From the NCBI GenBank assembly GCA_035276085.1, contig DATELY010000140.1:1-15950 (forward strand): a DNA stretch of 15,950 nt. The letters run 5' to 3'. The first letter of the stretch is position 1; each line of letters starts with the position of its first letter. This DNA comes from DATELY01 sp035276085 (GTDB taxonomy: Bacteria; Pseudomonadota; Gammaproteobacteria; Steroidobacterales; Steroidobacteraceae). This document shows, one piece after another, positions 15,094-15,950 of this stretch. The position numbers and the translations under genes were made by a program. The notes under the pieces are model-generated. The model ran no database searches and was not told the DNA's origin. It saw nothing but the letters and a program-made list of their open reading frames with translations.

Positions 15094-15765
15094 CTACACG
15101 CCGTGAATACGCTGTTCGCCAGCACGGTTGCTTCTCACCGTGCGTGCCGTGGGTGCGCGTCTCTTGAAATATTTCCGCAGCAGTTTCAAATCGGTAACGA
15201 ACTCCAGATACGCGCGTTCGCGCGCATCGTGATCCGGCGCCCGTAGAAGCGCGGAGGGGTGATACGTGGCCATCACATTGCCGTACGTTTCGTGGCGCAA
15301 CACCACGCCGCGCTGTCGTGTGATGCGAAAGGATTTACCGAGCAACGATTGCGCGGCAGTGGCGCCGAGGCAGACGATCAGCGTGGGTTGTACGAGCTCC
15401 AACTCCTGCAGCAGCCACGGCCGACAGGCGGCGATTTCGCGCTCGATGGGTTTCTTGTGCAGGCGGCGTTTGCCACGCGGCTCCCACTTGAAGTGTTTCA
15501 CTGCGTTCGTCACGTAGATCGAACGCCGATCGAGGCCCGCATCTTTCAGTGCACGATCGAGCAATTGTCCTGCAGGGCCGACGAATGGCTGGCCTTCGAG
15601 ATCTTCCCTGTCGCCCGGTTGCTCGCCGACCATCAGGACCGGCGCGGGCGCGGGCCCTTCACCGAATACCGTCTGCGTGCCGAGCTTGTAGAGCGGACAA
15701 TGGGTACAGCCGCGAGCGGCTTGCCGAACCTGGTCCAGCACGACCTCTGTCTTGCGTGATGGCAT
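15094..15765 (-). CDS. udgX: UdgX-type uracil-DNA glycosylase
   Basis: This is a 223-residue protein from the ATG at 15765, chosen because GAGGAG sits nine bases before it; an upstream ATG at 15789 has no such signal. It is a family 4-like uracil-DNA glycosylase with four cluster-type cysteines (Cys20, Cys23, Cys114, Cys132). Motif A reads GEQPGDRED (47-55), motif B HPSALLR (169-175). The diagnostic feature is the inserted loop GKRRLHKKP (98-106): UdgX proteins carry KRRIH here, and the histidine (here His103) becomes covalently linked to the abasic site after uracil removal. It therefore probably tags or sequesters uracil in DNA and does not start normal base excision. Leu replaces the usual Ile in the loop. 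The C terminus is Arg-rich. It lies upstream of the acidic-protein gene on the same strand, 213 bases away. Confidence 0.88.
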   Translation of the reverse strand: MPSRKTEVVLDQVRQAARGCTHCPLYKLGTQTVFGEGPAPAPVLMVGEQPGDREDLEGQPFVGPAGQLLDRALKDAGLDRRSIYVTNAVKHFKWEPRGKRRLHKKPIEREIAACRPWLLQELELVQPTLIVCLGATAAQSLLGKSFRITRQRGVVLRHETYGNVMATYHPSALLRAPDHDARERAYLEFVTDLKLLRKYFKRRAPTARTVRSNRAGEQRIHGV

Positions 15766-15855
15766 GGTGCGCGTCTCCTCGGTGGGCATTGAGGAAAGGA
15801 GACGCGGAGGGGAGGGGTTCCTCTGGAAACGGGGGGTTGCTCCACACTCGATTGT

Positions 15856-15894
15856 CCCCACCCCAACCCCTCCCCCGCTCCGCAGGGGAGGGAG
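15856..15894 (-). repeat. GC-rich palindromic repeat, reverse copy
   Basis: Same unit as 8342-8380 (GGTTGGGGTGGGG tail subtype) in reverse orientation, upstream of the UdgX gene. Confidence 0.75.
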
Positions 15895-15936
15895 TAAGAA
15901 CAGTGCGAGGATTGACTCAAATCACTGCACCTCTGG

Positions 15937-15950
15937 CCCCCTCCCCTGCG
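15937..15950 (+). repeat. GC-rich palindromic repeat, cut by window end
   Basis: CCCCCTCCCCTGCG is the head of a further forward unit that continues beyond the window. With the copy at 15856 it would form a head-to-head pair, opposite in arrangement to the pairs at 8342 and 14299. Confidence 0.55.

Overview
The window is about 16 kb of GC-rich bacterial chromosome with tightly packed genes. The GC-rich codon use, the lipoprotein and periplasmic proteins, the sigma-54 regulation and the dispersed GC-rich palindromes suggest a gammaproteobacterium, perhaps near Steroidobacter/Nevskiales or Xanthomonadales. That placement is an inference from gene content, not from a marker gene.

Region 1 (1-3960, + strand) is the 3' part of an operon. 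It encodes an FHA-domain protein cut by the window edge, two paralogous membrane-anchored von Willebrand A (VWA) proteins, and a lipoprotein. The VWA pair share the N-terminal block FSMSFLDTICCAFGA, which places one acidic residue at the start of a single transmembrane helix, followed by a coiled coil and a VWA head. This layout resembles the B subunits of ion-driven stator complexes (MotB, ExbD, ZorB) with VWA in place of a peptidoglycan-binding domain. It is the best candidate here for an undescribed system. Facing it is a periplasmic TPR protein with a TonB-like C terminus (4076-5485, -).

Region 2 (5486-14880) looks like a stress or envelope island. It holds a DUF4142 protein, a short sigma-54 activator without a sensory domain, a GT9-like protein (-), a GT4 glycosyltransferase, a PRC-barrel protein, a phospholipase D-like protein with a C-terminal membrane helix, a periplasmic retropepsin-like protease, and a small protein with a very acidic tail (-). 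Two strong sigma-54 promoter matches (before the DUF4142 gene and before the acidic-protein gene) and one weaker match (before the GT4 gene) tie the island to the activator gene inside it.

Region 3 (15094-15765, -) encodes a UdgX-type uracil-DNA glycosylase with the KRRLH loop expected to trap uracil-DNA covalently.

Gaps between genes are rich in structure. A ~40-bp GC-rich, G-quadruplex-prone palindromic repeat occurs at 5687, 8342, 8409, 14299, 14372, 15856 and at the window end. Two of its inverted pairs lie between convergent genes. A second kind of element, arrays of 7-8 bp units that can fold into hairpins, follows three stop codons (after 1926, at 3954 and after 8131). The three gaps longer than 300 bases (5486-6057, 8132-8493, 9469-9855) are described as features. 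No tRNA, rRNA, CRISPR, intact transposase or replication origin was seen.
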